Source: Bradyrhizobium sp. CSS354
GTDB taxonomy: Bacteria; Pseudomonadota; Alphaproteobacteria; Rhizobiales; Xanthobacteraceae
Assembly (NCBI RefSeq): GCF_029051725.1
Contig: NZ_JAACFU010000008.1
Location: 186,001 to 250,000, forward strand
Direction: 5' to 3'
DNA: 64,000 nucleotides
This document shows, piece by piece, positions 1-8,490 of the stretch. The translations under genes were made by a program, and so were the position numbers. Positions within the stretch are counted from its first letter, which is position 1. Every line of letters begins with the position of its first letter. The notes under the pieces were generated by a model. It saw nothing but the letters and a program-made list of their open reading frames with translations, did not search any database and had not been told where the DNA came from.

Positions 1-92
1 TTGGGGTGCTTCTACCGCAATGCATCGAAGCGGAAAAGGCCGGGTGACGGCCGCACGATGATTGGCTAAGAGGGCGCCACGGAGGCGGCCTG

Positions 93-581
93 ATGTCGAA
101 AAAGCCAAGCAAATCGAAGAACTCAAGCTCGGATTCACCTGCCCTGCAGCTTGGCCGCGCCGTGGAATGGCCGGATGCGCCCGAGAAAGCAAAGCTCGAC
201 CGCGTGCCGAATCCGCAAGGAGGCACCGATTATCTGGTGCGCTTCACCGTGCCGGAATTCACCTCGCTCTGCCCGGTAACGGGACAGCCGGATTTCGCGC
301 ATCTGATGATCGACTACGCCCCCGGCCAATGGCTGCTGGAGTCGAAGTCGCTCAAACTCTACATCGCGAGCTTCCGCAATCACGGCGCCTTCCACGAGGA
401 CTGCACCGTGATGATCGGCAAGCGCATCGCGAGCGAGATCAAGCCGAAGTTCCTGCGCATCGGCGGCTACTGGTATCCGCGCGGCGGCATCCCGATCGAC
501 GTGTTCTGGCAGACCGGCCGCGCGCCGAAGGGCCTGTGGGTGCCCGAACAGGGCGTCGCACCCTATCGCGGGCGGGGCTAG
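93..581 (+). CDS. queF: NADPH-dependent 7-cyano-7-deazaguanine reductase QueF
   Basis: Cytosolic enzyme of the queuosine pathway that reduces the nitrile preQ0 to the amine preQ1 with NADPH, before insertion into tRNA by Tgt. The 162-residue protein has the length of the short, single-domain (YkvM-type) QueF. Family signatures are visible: SLCPVTGQPDF with the thioimide-forming cysteine at residue 60 and the proton-donor aspartate at 67, then the QueF motif ESKSLKLY at 83-90, and FRNHGAFHED after it. The start is ATG at 93, preceded by GGAGGCGG. It is followed 15 bp later by the broken binding-protein gene on the same strand; no other queuosine gene is in view. The family assignment is secure from motifs. 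Confidence 0.96.
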   Translation: MSKKPSKSKNSSSDSPALQLGRAVEWPDAPEKAKLDRVPNPQGGTDYLVRFTVPEFTSLCPVTGQPDFAHLMIDYAPGQWLLESKSLKLYIASFRNHGAFHEDCTVMIGKRIASEIKPKFLRIGGYWYPRGGIPIDVFWQTGRAPKGLWVPEQGVAPYRGRG

Positions 582-596
582 TTGGACCGAACGCCG

Positions 597-1393
597 ATGA
601 AATCGACTGCAGCAACATTCCGAAGTCTTGGATTAGGCCTTCTGGGCATGCTGTGGCTGACCGGCGCGGCCGAGGCTGCCGAAGTCCGGGTGATGATCTC
701 GGGCGGCCTCACGGCTGCCTACAAGGTGCTCGTGCCGGAGTTCGAGAAGGCCACCGGCAACAAGGTGCTGACGGAATATGGGCCCTCGATGGGAACCACG
801 ACCAACGCCATCCCGGTCCGGCTGGAGCGCGGCGAGGCGGCCGATGTCCTGATCATGGTCGGCTACGCCCTCACCGATCTCGCCAGCAAGGGCAAGGTCG
901 TTGCCGGCAGCCAGGTCGACCTGACGAGATCGCCGATCGGCGTCGCCGTGAATCGGGCGCGCCGAAGCCGGACATCAGCTCGGTGGAAGCGGTCAAGCGC
1001 GCGTTGCTCGCGGCGAAGACGATCGCCTATTCCGACAGCGCCAGCGGCGTCTATGTCTCGACCGAAATGTTTGCAAAGCTCGGCGTTGCCGATGTCATGA
1101 AGGACAAGGCGCGCAAAATTCCGGCCACGCCGGTCGGCGAGATCGTCGCCCACGGCGATGCCGAGCTCGGCTTTCAGCAGATCAGCGAGCTGAAGCCCGT
1201 GAAGGGCATCGATATCGTCGGACCACTGCCGAACGAATTGCAGCAGATCACGATCTTCTCAGCCGGCATCGCAAGCGTTTCCAAAGAACCCGAGGCTGGC
1301 CGGGCCTTGATCAAGTTCCTCGCGTCCCCGGCAGCCCGCGATGCGATCATCGCGAGCGGCATGGAGCCGATCGCGGCTGGTGGAGCGAACTAA
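597..1393 (+). pseudogene. molybdate-type periplasmic substrate-binding protein, frameshifted
   Basis: Encodes an ABC-type periplasmic binding protein of the ModA/SBP_bac_11 family (molybdate, tungstate or a similar oxyanion). The frame opened by ATG 597 gives an N-terminal signal peptide (hydrophobic LGLLGMLWLTGAAEAA) and the first domain (VRVMISGGLTAAYK, YGPSMGTT, GEAADVLIM), then loses homology after GVAV near base 950. The reading continues in the next frame from about base 953 (SGAPKPDISS, ending FLASPAARDAII...AAGGAN, stop at 1391-1393). One missing base next to the AA at 951-952, where relatives would read AAA or AAG then TCG, explains the break. No permease or ATPase partner is present. 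It could be a real pseudogene or a sequence error; the rest of the frame is intact on both sides. Confidence 0.85.
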
Positions 1394-1406
1394 AACCCTC
1401 TCGCAT

Positions 1407-3281
1407 CTAGTACGCGCTCAGCAGATCGACCTTCGCATTCGCCAGCACGAGCCGCCGCGCCAAAATCGCAGCGAGGTTGCGCATGATCTTCAGCGAGGTC
1501 TCCGGATGCAGACGGCGATAGTCCGCAAAGCTGTCGAGCGGCAGTTCGAGGCAACTGACGGGCGTGTCGGCGAAGACGTCGGCGCTGCGGCTTCCCTCCA
1601 GGATCGCCATCTCGCCGAATGCCATGCCGGGGCCCAGCGAGGCCAGCCGCACGCCGCTGCGCAGCTTCACGCTGACCATGCCGCTCTGGAGAAAGAACAG
1701 CGAACTGGCGGGCTCGCCGGCGGCGATGATGCGCTGGCCGGCCGCGTAGTGCCGCGTGGTCGACAGCTTGACGATGGCGGCGATCTCGTCGGCATCGAGC
1801 TCGGCCAGCAGTGCCTGCTCGCCGAGATGCGCGCTCTCCTTCACGTCGGTGAAGCCGCCGAAGCGGTAGATCACCTGATCCTCGGCCCATTCGATCGCAT
1901 CGTCCAGGAGTGCAAAACGCCGTAACCGGCGCGGCTCGGACGTGCGCGCCGAGATCGCCGTCCACACGGCCGAGGTCTCCTCGAAACCCGACAGGATCGT
2001 GATGATGCCGGCATTGCCGAGCGCCGCCAGCGTCTCGCCCAGAAGCTCTGCGCCCGCTGCGGTGATATCGGGGACGCGACGAAAATCGATGATCAGGAGC
2101 GGCGCATTCGGCGGCTCGCTGGTGAGCCGTCGCGTGACATAGTCGATGGTGCCGAAATTCATGGCGCCGACCAGCTCGAGCACGCGGATGTCGCTGTGGC
2201 GCTCGTCGAGAATCTGCTGCTCGCGCGGCGGGCGGCTGCGGCGCGAGGAGATGCCGTAGACGTCGTAATCCGCCATGATGCTGGTGCGGACGTCGGCATT
2301 GCGGTTGAGCATGTGCAGGTCGAACCGGGCCGACAGCGCTTCGCACACTTTCAGACCGCGCGCGCTGTTGAAGTGGTTATCCAGCAGCGGCGAGAAGGTG
2401 CCGAGCCCGAGTTGCGAGGGTAGCGCCGCGACGATACCGCCGCCGACGCCGCTCTTGGCGGGGATGCCGACCCGGTAGGTCCACTCGCCAGCATAATCGT
2501 ACATGCCCGAGCTCGTCATCACCGACAACGTGCGTGCGACGATGTGCGGCGTGATCACCTGCACGCCCGTCACCGGATTGATGCCGCGATTGGCGAGCGT
2601 TGCCGCCATCACCGCCAGATCGCGCGCAGTGACCAGGATCGCGCATTGACGGAAATAGACGTCGAGCACGGCGTCGACGTCGTCTGGCAGCACGGCGTAA
2701 TTGCGCAACAGCCACGCGATCGCACGGTTGCGGTTGCCGGTCGCGGTCTCCGACGCGTGCACGGCGTCGTCGACGCCAAGCTCGCGGCCGGCGAACTGGC
2801 TGAGCTTCGAGCGGACGCGCTCGAAGGCGCCCCTCCCGTCCACCTCGTAGATGAGGCCCGAACAGGCGATGGCGCCGGCATTGACCATCGGGTTGAAAGG
2901 ACGGTTGTCGTTGGTAAGCCGGATCGAATTGAAAGCTTCGCCGCTCGGCTCGACGCCGATGGTGGCTGCGACCCGCTCTTCGCCGACCATCTCCAGCGCC
3001 AGTGCGAACACGAAGGCCTTCGAGACCGATTGGATCGTGAACGGCACCGCGCTGTCGCCGACCTCGTAGACATGGCCGTCGATAGTGACGAGCGCGATGC
3101 CGAAATGGTCGGGGTTGGCGCGCTTCAGCTCGGGAATATAGTCGGCAAGCTCGCCCGAATTGTCGGCCTGGAATTCTTCGTAACAAGCGGTCAGGAAGCG
3201 CCGGAGCGGGGGCTTGGTGGGATATCCCGTCGATCGGGTCACGCTGGCTGCGCTGGGCGAGCGGCTGGTCTGGGCGTCCAC
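1407..3281 (-). CDS. glsA: glutaminase A fused to STAS and cyclic-nucleotide-binding domains
   Basis: Hydrolyses L-glutamine to glutamate and ammonia. The N-terminal 310 or so residues are a serine-dependent beta-lactamase-fold glutaminase, with the catalytic SxxK at Ser85/Lys88 (QSVSKAF), then NPMVNAGAIA and KSGVGGGI. Unlike a plain GlsA of about 310 residues, the 624-residue protein continues with a STAS domain (about 345-450, LLIIDFRRVPDIT) and a cNMP-binding/CRP-like domain (about 470-600, IIAAGEPASSLFFLQSG, GEMAILEGSRSADVFA). The accessory domains suggest control by a nucleotide or partner protein, which is inference. The start chosen is GTG at 3281, nine bases after a GAGG; a TTG at 3305 is in frame but lacks a ribosome site. 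It converges on the broken binding-protein gene with a 13-bp gap. Confidence 0.93.
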   Translation of the reverse strand: MDAQTSRSPSAASVTRSTGYPTKPPLRRFLTACYEEFQADNSGELADYIPELKRANPDHFGIALVTIDGHVYEVGDSAVPFTIQSVSKAFVFALALEMVGEERVAATIGVEPSGEAFNSIRLTNDNRPFNPMVNAGAIACSGLIYEVDGRGAFERVRSKLSQFAGRELGVDDAVHASETATGNRNRAIAWLLRNYAVLPDDVDAVLDVYFRQCAILVTARDLAVMAATLANRGINPVTGVQVITPHIVARTLSVMTSSGMYDYAGEWTYRVGIPAKSGVGGGIVAALPSQLGLGTFSPLLDNHFNSARGLKVCEALSARFDLHMLNRNADVRTSIMADYDVYGISSRRSRPPREQQILDERHSDIRVLELVGAMNFGTIDYVTRRLTSEPPNAPLLIIDFRRVPDITAAGAELLGETLAALGNAGIITILSGFEETSAVWTAISARTSEPRRLRRFALLDDAIEWAEDQVIYRFGGFTDVKESAHLGEQALLAELDADEIAAIVKLSTTRHYAAGQRIIAAGEPASSLFFLQSGMVSVKLRSGVRLASLGPGMAFGEMAILEGSRSADVFADTPVSCLELPLDSFADYRRLHPETSLKIMRNLAAILARRLVLANAKVDLLSAY

Positions 3282-3385
3282 GATCTCACACCTCGATTTG
3301 CCCAAAATCGAAGCAATTCGTGTGCCATGTATACGGGACCGACGGTGTCGTGGTGGGGCCGATCCCCTTCAGGGACCGAATAGCC

Positions 3386-4591
3386 TCAGCGCGCGTCGGA
3401 CGGCGCGCGCTGTTTCAGCAGGCGCGCGCAGACAAAGCCCAATACCACCATGATCGCGGCGCTCACGAGCAGCGTCGGCACCTTGCCGCCATGCTGCAGG
3501 CCAAGGCCATAGGCGAGCGGCCCGACCGTCTGCCCCATGAAGAAGAAGAACGAATGCAGCGATAGCGCGGTCGCGCGTGCCTCGACCGAGAGCTCGCTGG
3601 CAAACATCTGCAGGCAGCCATGGGCGATATAGAAGCCCCATCCCATCACGACAAGATTGAGCGCCTGCACTTCCCAGCGCGGGCCGAAGCCGACGAGAAC
3701 GAGTTGCGAGGCCACCAGCGTCATGCCCGCGATCATCATTCCCTTCATGCCCAGCCATGGCAGCAGGCGCGACACCGTCAGCGTGTAGAACAAGCCGCCG
3801 ACTGCAAAGCCCGCGATGACGATACCGGCGATCGAGAGCGAGGTCTGACCGAGCTCGAACAGGAACGATGCGATGTAGGGAAACAGGCCGAGCACGCAGC
3901 AGCCTTCGATGAACACCGCCGAATAACAGACATAAGCGTTCGGGTTGGTGAAGATGGTGCGATAGCCGGCCTTCAGCGCCGACAGGCTCGTCTTCGGCGG
4001 ATGCTTGACCTTGGCGCCACGAAAACCGGCGGCGACTGCGATCGACGCAACGATCACGAGCCCGCCGAGCACTGCCAGCACGCCGCGCCAGCCGAGGAAA
4101 TCGCCGATCAGGCCGGAGGCCGAGGCGCCGAGCAGATTGCCCGTCATCGCGCCGGCAAGCGTGCGGCTGATCGCGACCTGGCGTTTCTCCGGACCGACGA
4201 GATCGCTGGTCAGGCTGAGCGCCACGGGAAACACGCCGCCGGAGCCGATGCCGGCGAGGATACGGGTCGCGAACAGAACCGAGAACGAGCTCGAGAGCGC
4301 CCCCAGGATATTGGCAAGGCCGAGCAGCGCTAGGCAGCCGATCATCAGCCGCGTCTTGCCGAACAGATCGGCGGCGGCGCCGACGATCGGCTGGATGATG
4401 GAGAAGGTGAAGGCGAACACCGCGGCAAAGCCTGCAGCGGTCGCGATGCTGACGCCAAAGTCCTCGGCGACGTGCGGCAGCACCGGATCGAGCGCGCGCG
4501 CGGAGAGCGCCGCGGCAAAGCTTGCACCGGAGATGACGTAAAGCGCGGCCGGCAGGCCGTGATCGTGCGCCCGCGCCTCGCCTTGCTGCAT
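3386..4591 (-). CDS. MFS transporter (DHA1-type), translationally coupled to kdsA
   Basis: Inner-membrane major facilitator of 401 residues with about 12 predicted hydrophobic segments. The loop-2 signature region reads GAAADLFGKTR (residues about 70-80) and an arginine/glycine-rich segment ATRILAGIGSGGVFP follows, as in drug/proton antiporter-like DHA1 members (AraJ/YdhP-like). The substrate cannot be told from sequence. The ATG at 4591 overlaps the kdsA stop by one base (TGATG), so translation is probably coupled to kdsA. In many relatives eno follows kdsA, so this gene occupies an unusual position. The protein is full length with no visible lesions. Confidence 0.88.
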   Translation of the reverse strand: MQQGEARAHDHGLPAALYVISGASFAAALSARALDPVLPHVAEDFGVSIATAAGFAAVFAFTFSIIQPIVGAAADLFGKTRLMIGCLALLGLANILGALSSSFSVLFATRILAGIGSGGVFPVALSLTSDLVGPEKRQVAISRTLAGAMTGNLLGASASGLIGDFLGWRGVLAVLGGLVIVASIAVAAGFRGAKVKHPPKTSLSALKAGYRTIFTNPNAYVCYSAVFIEGCCVLGLFPYIASFLFELGQTSLSIAGIVIAGFAVGGLFYTLTVSRLLPWLGMKGMMIAGMTLVASQLVLVGFGPRWEVQALNLVVMGWGFYIAHGCLQMFASELSVEARATALSLHSFFFFMGQTVGPLAYGLGLQHGGKVPTLLVSAAIMVVLGFVCARLLKQRAPSDAR

Positions 4592-5454
4592 CAGCGCGGG
4601 TCGGCTTTGGTCGAATCTTTGGCGAGCGCGTCGAACGCCATCAGCCTTCGGATCAGCCCTTCGAAGTCGCGCAGCGGCACCATGTTGGGTCCGTCCGACG
4701 GCGCGCTGTCAGGGTCGGGATGGGTCTCGATGAAGACGCCGGCAACACCGACAGCGACGGCTGCGCGCGCGAGCACCGGCACGAATTCGCGCTCGCCTCC
4801 GGAAGACGTCCCCTTCCCGCCCGGCTGCTGCACCGAATGAGTCGCGTCGAAGATCACGGGTGCGCCGGTGGTGCGCGCCAGGATCGGCAAGGCGCGCATG
4901 TCGGAGACCAACGTGTTGTAGCCGAAGGACGCACCGCGTTCAGTGACGAGCACGTTGGGATTGTTCGCGCTCGTGATCTTGGACACGACGTTGGCCATGT
5001 CCCAGGGCGCGAGAAACTGACCCTTCTTGACGTTGACGACCTTGCCGGTTGCGGCGGCCGCCAGCAGCAGATCGGTCTGGCGACACAGGAAGGCGGGGAT
5101 CTGCAAAATGTCCACCGCCTGCGCCACCTCGGCGCATTGCGCGGCGTCATGCACGTCGGTCAGAACCGGCAGGCCGAGCGACGATCGGATTTCGGCGAAG
5201 ATCGGCAGCGACTGGGCAAGCCCGAGCCCACGCGCGGCCGACGCGCTGGTGCGATTGGCCTTGTCGAACGAGGTCTTGTAGACGAGGCCGATCTGCAGCC
5301 GCGCGGCGATCTCCTTCAGCGCCGAGGCGACCTCCAGCGCATGCTGGCGGCTTTCGAGCTGACACGGTCCGGCAATGATCGAGATCGGCAGATCGTTGCC
5401 GAATTTGACCTTGCCAATAGTGACGACCGGCGCCGCTGACGTCGAAGAGCTCAA
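4591..5454 (-). CDS. kdsA: 3-deoxy-8-phosphooctulonate synthase
   Basis: Condenses phosphoenolpyruvate with arabinose 5-phosphate to give Kdo 8-phosphate, the precursor of the inner-core sugar Kdo of lipopolysaccharide; cytosolic. Characteristic segments are IIAGPCQLES near the N-terminus, FDKANRTS, GLPVLTDVHD, IPAFLCRQTD, VNVKKGQFLAPWDM and FDATHSVQQPGG. With a TTG start at 5454, eight bases after GAGGG, the protein is 287 residues, the normal KdsA size; the longer open frame upstream adds residues with no family resemblance. It lies downstream of pyrG on the same strand with a NIPSNAP gene between and is coupled to the MFS gene. It acts upstream of the lipid A genes in the second half of the window. 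Confidence 0.95.
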   Translation of the reverse strand: MSSSTSAAPVVTIGKVKFGNDLPISIIAGPCQLESRQHALEVASALKEIAARLQIGLVYKTSFDKANRTSASAARGLGLAQSLPIFAEIRSSLGLPVLTDVHDAAQCAEVAQAVDILQIPAFLCRQTDLLLAAAATGKVVNVKKGQFLAPWDMANVVSKITSANNPNVLVTERGASFGYNTLVSDMRALPILARTTGAPVIFDATHSVQQPGGKGTSSGGEREFVPVLARAAVAVGVAGVFIETHPDPDSAPSDGPNMVPLRDFEGLIRRLMAFDALAKDSTKADPR

Positions 5455-5579
5455 GGCAAATCCCTCGCTTCGGCGCGACCATAGCCGCGATGAAGGGCGG
5501 ATCAACCCCATTCGGCCTGGGCTCCCAGAATATCAGGGTTGCGCCCAGGCTCCCCGCGACGCCCTCGCGCCGGCCGCCT

Positions 5580-5906
5580 CTACTTCACCGCCGAGAAGGC
5601 GGTCGGCGCCAGGATCTGGCTGACGATATTGCCGACGATCTGGCCGTCCGCCTCGCTCTCGGCGCGCGCTTTCATCCAGTCCGGATCGCTCATGAAGCCG
5701 GCCCACTTCTTCTCGCGCTCGGCGAGCGACTCCCAGGCCAGGAAATAGGTTAGCTCCTGGTTGGATTCACCGATCAGCGTGGTGAAGAAACCGGCTTGGC
5801 GAATGCCGTGCTTTTCCCAGATCTTCAGCGTCGCCGTCTCGAACCGCTTCAGCAGCGCCGGCAAGCGGCCGGGCACGCAGCGATAGATGCGCATTTCGTA
5901 GATCAT
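5580..5906 (-). CDS. NIPSNAP family protein
   Basis: Small protein of 108 residues with the ferredoxin-like alpha/beta-barrel NIPSNAP fold: it starts MIYEMRIYRC, has the conserved WEKHGI(R) and the aromatic AWESLAEREKKWAGF stretch followed by DPDW. NIPSNAP proteins in bacteria are mostly uncharacterised and occur beside diverse metabolic genes, so no substrate can be assigned. The ATG at 5906 follows a strong GGGAGGAAA site, supporting the start. It sits between pyrG and kdsA, 125 bp upstream of kdsA, on the same strand. Confidence 0.9.
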   Translation of the reverse strand: MIYEMRIYRCVPGRLPALLKRFETATLKIWEKHGIRQAGFFTTLIGESNQELTYFLAWESLAEREKKWAGFMSDPDWMKARAESEADGQIVGNIVSQILAPTAFSAVK

Positions 5907-6164
5907 TCTTGTTTCCTCCCTGAACAGGTCCGGCGGTTATAACGGCTGGTCCTGATGGTGTCTTGAGGCCCACTCGACCGCCCCCCGTGGCGTTCCGCGC
6001 ATGGCTCTGACCCCCTGCTGAACGTGCCGCCGGCCGCCGTCTACAAGCTGACGCGCCGGCCGCAAATGATGCTCGTTACGGGATCGCTTGCGCCTGCTAC
6101 GTCAATGGGCCGCGGCGGAGCGGATGCATCTTGCACGTGACTGGACCGCCACGCGCTGAGCCGA

Positions 6165-7796
6165 TTACACTAGGCGGCTCTGCACCATCGCCGCGCGAAT
6201 GAACGACGCGAACAGCGGATGCGGCTCGAAGGGGCGCGACTTCAGTTCGGGATGGAACTGGACGCCGATGAACCAGGGGTGATCCTCATACTCGACGATC
6301 TCCGGCAGCACGCCGTCGGGCGACAGGCCCGAGAATTTCAGCCCGTGCTGCTCGAGGCGATCCTTGTAGGCGGTGTTGACCTCGTAGCGATGGCGGTGGC
6401 GCTCGGAAATCTCGGTCGCGCCGCCATAGACCTCCGAGACGCGGCTGCCGCGATTGAGCGCCGCGGGATAGGCACCCAAGCGCATCGTGCCGCCGAGATC
6501 GCCAGCGTTGGTGCGTTTCTCAAGCTCGTTGCCGCGCAGCCATTCCGTCATCAGGCCGACCAAGGGCTCCTTGGTCGGGCCGAACTCGGTGGAGTTGGCC
6601 TCCTCGATCCCGACGAGATTTCGCGCGGCCTCGATCACCGCCATCTGCATGCCGAAGCAGATGCCGAAATACGGGACGTCGCGCTCGCGCGCGAACTGCG
6701 CCGCGCGGATCTTGCCTTCGGCACCGCGCTGGCCGAAGCCGCCGGGCACCAGAATGCCGTTGACGTGTTCGAGGAACGGCGCGGGATCTTCCTTCTCGAA
6801 GATCTCGCTTTCGATCCAGTCGAGATTGACCTTCACCTTGTTGGCGATGCCGCCATGCGAGAGCGCCTCGATCAGCGACTTATACGCATCCTTCATGCCG
6901 GTATACTTACCGACGATGGCGATGGTGACGTTGCCCTCGGGATTGCGGATGCGCTCATTGATCTGCTGCCAGCTGCGCAGCTCCGGCGGAATCCGCGAAC
7001 CGATGCCGAAGGCGGCAAGCACTTCGTCGTCGAGGCCGGCGGCATGGTAAGCCTGAGGGACAGCGTAGATGCTGTCGGCGTCGCGCGCCTCGATGACGGC
7101 GCTCTCGCGCACGTTACAGAACAGCCCGAGCTTGCGCCGTTCCTCCTTCGGGATCTCGCGATCGGTACGGCAGAGCAGGATGTCCGGCTGGATGCCGATC
7201 GAGCGCAGCTCCTTGACGGAGTGCTGCGTCGGTTTTGTCTTCAGCTCACCGGCGCTGGGGATGTAAGGCAGCAGCGTCAGATGAATGTAGATGGCGTGAT
7301 CGCGCGGCAGCTCGTTCTTGAGCTGGCGGATCGCCTCGAAGAACGGCAGCCCCTCGATGTCGCCGACGGTGCCGCCGATCTCGACCAGCACGAAGTCGTA
7401 ATCATCGTTGCCGTCGAGGACGAAGTCCTTGATGGCGTTGGTGACATGCGGAACGACCTGGATGGTCGCGCCGAGATAATCGCCGCGCCGCTCCTTGGAG
7501 ATGATGTCCTGGTAGATGCGCCCGGTCGTGATGTTGTCGGCCTTGGTCGCAGGCCGCCCGGTGAAGCGCTCGTAGTGACCGAGATCGAGGTCGGTCTCCG
7601 CGCCGTCATCGGTCACGAACACTTCGCCGTGCTGATACGGCGACATCGTTCCGGGATCGAGATTGAGATAGGGGTCGAGCTTGCGGAGGCGGACCTTGTA
7701 GCCCCGGGCTTGCAACAGGGCACCGAGTGCCGCTGAAGCCAGACCCTTGCCGAGCGAAGAAACCACGCCGCCGGTGATGAATATGTACCGCGCCAT
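6165..7796 (-). CDS. pyrG: CTP synthase
   Basis: Amidates UTP to CTP with glutamine and ATP in the cytosol. The 543 residues are the usual length. The N-terminal synthetase domain opens with IFITGGVVSSLGKGL (ATP-binding loop) and contains PYLNLDPGTMSPYQHGEV and EIGGTVGDIE. The C-terminal class I glutamine amidotransferase domain has the oxyanion/nucleophile segment PYFGICFGMQ with its cysteine, and the catalytic HPE in VQFHPELKS. It belongs to the common alphaproteobacterial order tpiA-secG-pyrG-kdsA, here with small gaps between genes. The 258 bp between its stop and the NIPSNAP start hold no gene I recognise. Confidence 0.98.
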   Translation of the reverse strand: MARYIFITGGVVSSLGKGLASAALGALLQARGYKVRLRKLDPYLNLDPGTMSPYQHGEVFVTDDGAETDLDLGHYERFTGRPATKADNITTGRIYQDIISKERRGDYLGATIQVVPHVTNAIKDFVLDGNDDYDFVLVEIGGTVGDIEGLPFFEAIRQLKNELPRDHAIYIHLTLLPYIPSAGELKTKPTQHSVKELRSIGIQPDILLCRTDREIPKEERRKLGLFCNVRESAVIEARDADSIYAVPQAYHAAGLDDEVLAAFGIGSRIPPELRSWQQINERIRNPEGNVTIAIVGKYTGMKDAYKSLIEALSHGGIANKVKVNLDWIESEIFEKEDPAPFLEHVNGILVPGGFGQRGAEGKIRAAQFARERDVPYFGICFGMQMAVIEAARNLVGIEEANSTEFGPTKEPLVGLMTEWLRGNELEKRTNAGDLGGTMRLGAYPAALNRGSRVSEVYGGATEISERHRHRYEVNTAYKDRLEQHGLKFSGLSPDGVLPEIVEYEDHPWFIGVQFHPELKSRPFEPHPLFASFIRAAMVQSRLV

Positions 7797-7922
7797 GGGG
7801 CTTAACCTCTAATCCCTCGAATTCGATTCGCCAAAGCGATTCGTATTCCGCCCCAAACATTTTGCGGGGCTGTGGGTGAGCCAGAACTGAGAGTGGTGAC
7901 AGAGCCTTGATGGGGATTGTTG

Positions 7923-7950
7923 ATGCAGGACGGTAGAAGCCGCCCTGCAT
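7923..7950 (-). terminator. hairpin downstream of secG
   Basis: Read on the minus strand just after the secG stop, an 11-bp stem (ATGCAGGGCGG pairing with CCGTCCTGCAT, one G-U pair) encloses a six-base loop. No U-run follows, so it may be a Rho-dependent or partial terminator, or an mRNA 3' stabiliser, between secG and pyrG. Confidence 0.4.
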
Positions 7951-7962
7951 GGCCCCCCTGCT

Positions 7963-8349
7963 TTATTGCGAACGCGGTACCTGCGGGCCGCTCGGTGCCG
8001 GAGCCTGCTGCTGCTCGTCGGCCTTCTTCAGCGAATCCAGGATGCCGCCCGAGGTCGGCGGCGCGATCGGTCCGCCACCGGCCGGCTGGGTCTGCGACGC
8101 CGGCGCGCCGATGATCGACGACGGCTTGCGGTCGTAGCCGGCATACCAAGACAGGAACAGGCTGGTGAGGAAGAAGCCAACGGCCAGAATCGCGGTGGTC
8201 CGCGTCAGAAGGTTCGCGGTGCCGCGGCTCGACATGAAGCCTGCGCCACCTCCCATGCCGAGGCCCCCGCCTTCCGACTTCTGGAGCAGGACGGCGCCGA
8301 TCATGACGGTGACGATCATGAGGTGAATGACGATGACAACGGTCTGCAT
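7963..8349 (-). CDS. secG: preprotein translocase subunit SecG
   Basis: Accessory subunit of the SecYEG protein-export channel in the inner membrane. The 128-residue protein has two transmembrane segments: residues about 3-21 (VVIVIHLMIVTVMIGAVLL) and about 52-70 (AILAVGFFLTSLFLSWYA). Between them is the SecG loop QKSEGGGLGMGGGAGFMSSR followed by GTANLLTRTT. The Pro/Gly/Gln-rich tail of about 50 residues (SGGILDSLKKADEQQQA) is common in alphaproteobacterial SecG and is longer than in E. coli. It lies between tpiA and pyrG on the same strand. Confidence 0.95.
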   Translation of the reverse strand: MQTVVIVIHLMIVTVMIGAVLLQKSEGGGLGMGGGAGFMSSRGTANLLTRTTAILAVGFFLTSLFLSWYAGYDRKPSSIIGAPASQTQPAGGGPIAPPTSGGILDSLKKADEQQQAPAPSGPQVPRSQ

Positions 8350-8490
8350 AGTGTCCTTCCGTCACAAGCCGACAGCGCCGAGACGGCGGCCAATCCTGCT
8401 TCGCGGGGTTTTCCTGAAGTTGCGCGGTGTTACACGATCGGACGGGGCTTTGCCACCCCCGATCCGCCGGCTCCTAAGGTTTGGAGATAG

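Noticed and set aside
1..69. Open frame from the window edge to TAA at 67-69, possibly the tail of an upstream gene
   Set aside because: Only 22 residues (LGCFYRN...GRTMIG), no recognisable family, and the neighbouring sequence is cut off by the window start.
5907..6164. 258-bp gap between pyrG and the NIPSNAP gene with short protein-like stretches
   Set aside because: Fragments such as QWAAAERMHLARDWTATR are open only briefly and lack start codons, so they may be decay remnants but cannot be supported.
6219..7736. 505-residue plus-strand open frame
   Set aside because: Antisense shadow of pyrG; composition is repetitive Asp/Leu/Ala/Val without a domain.
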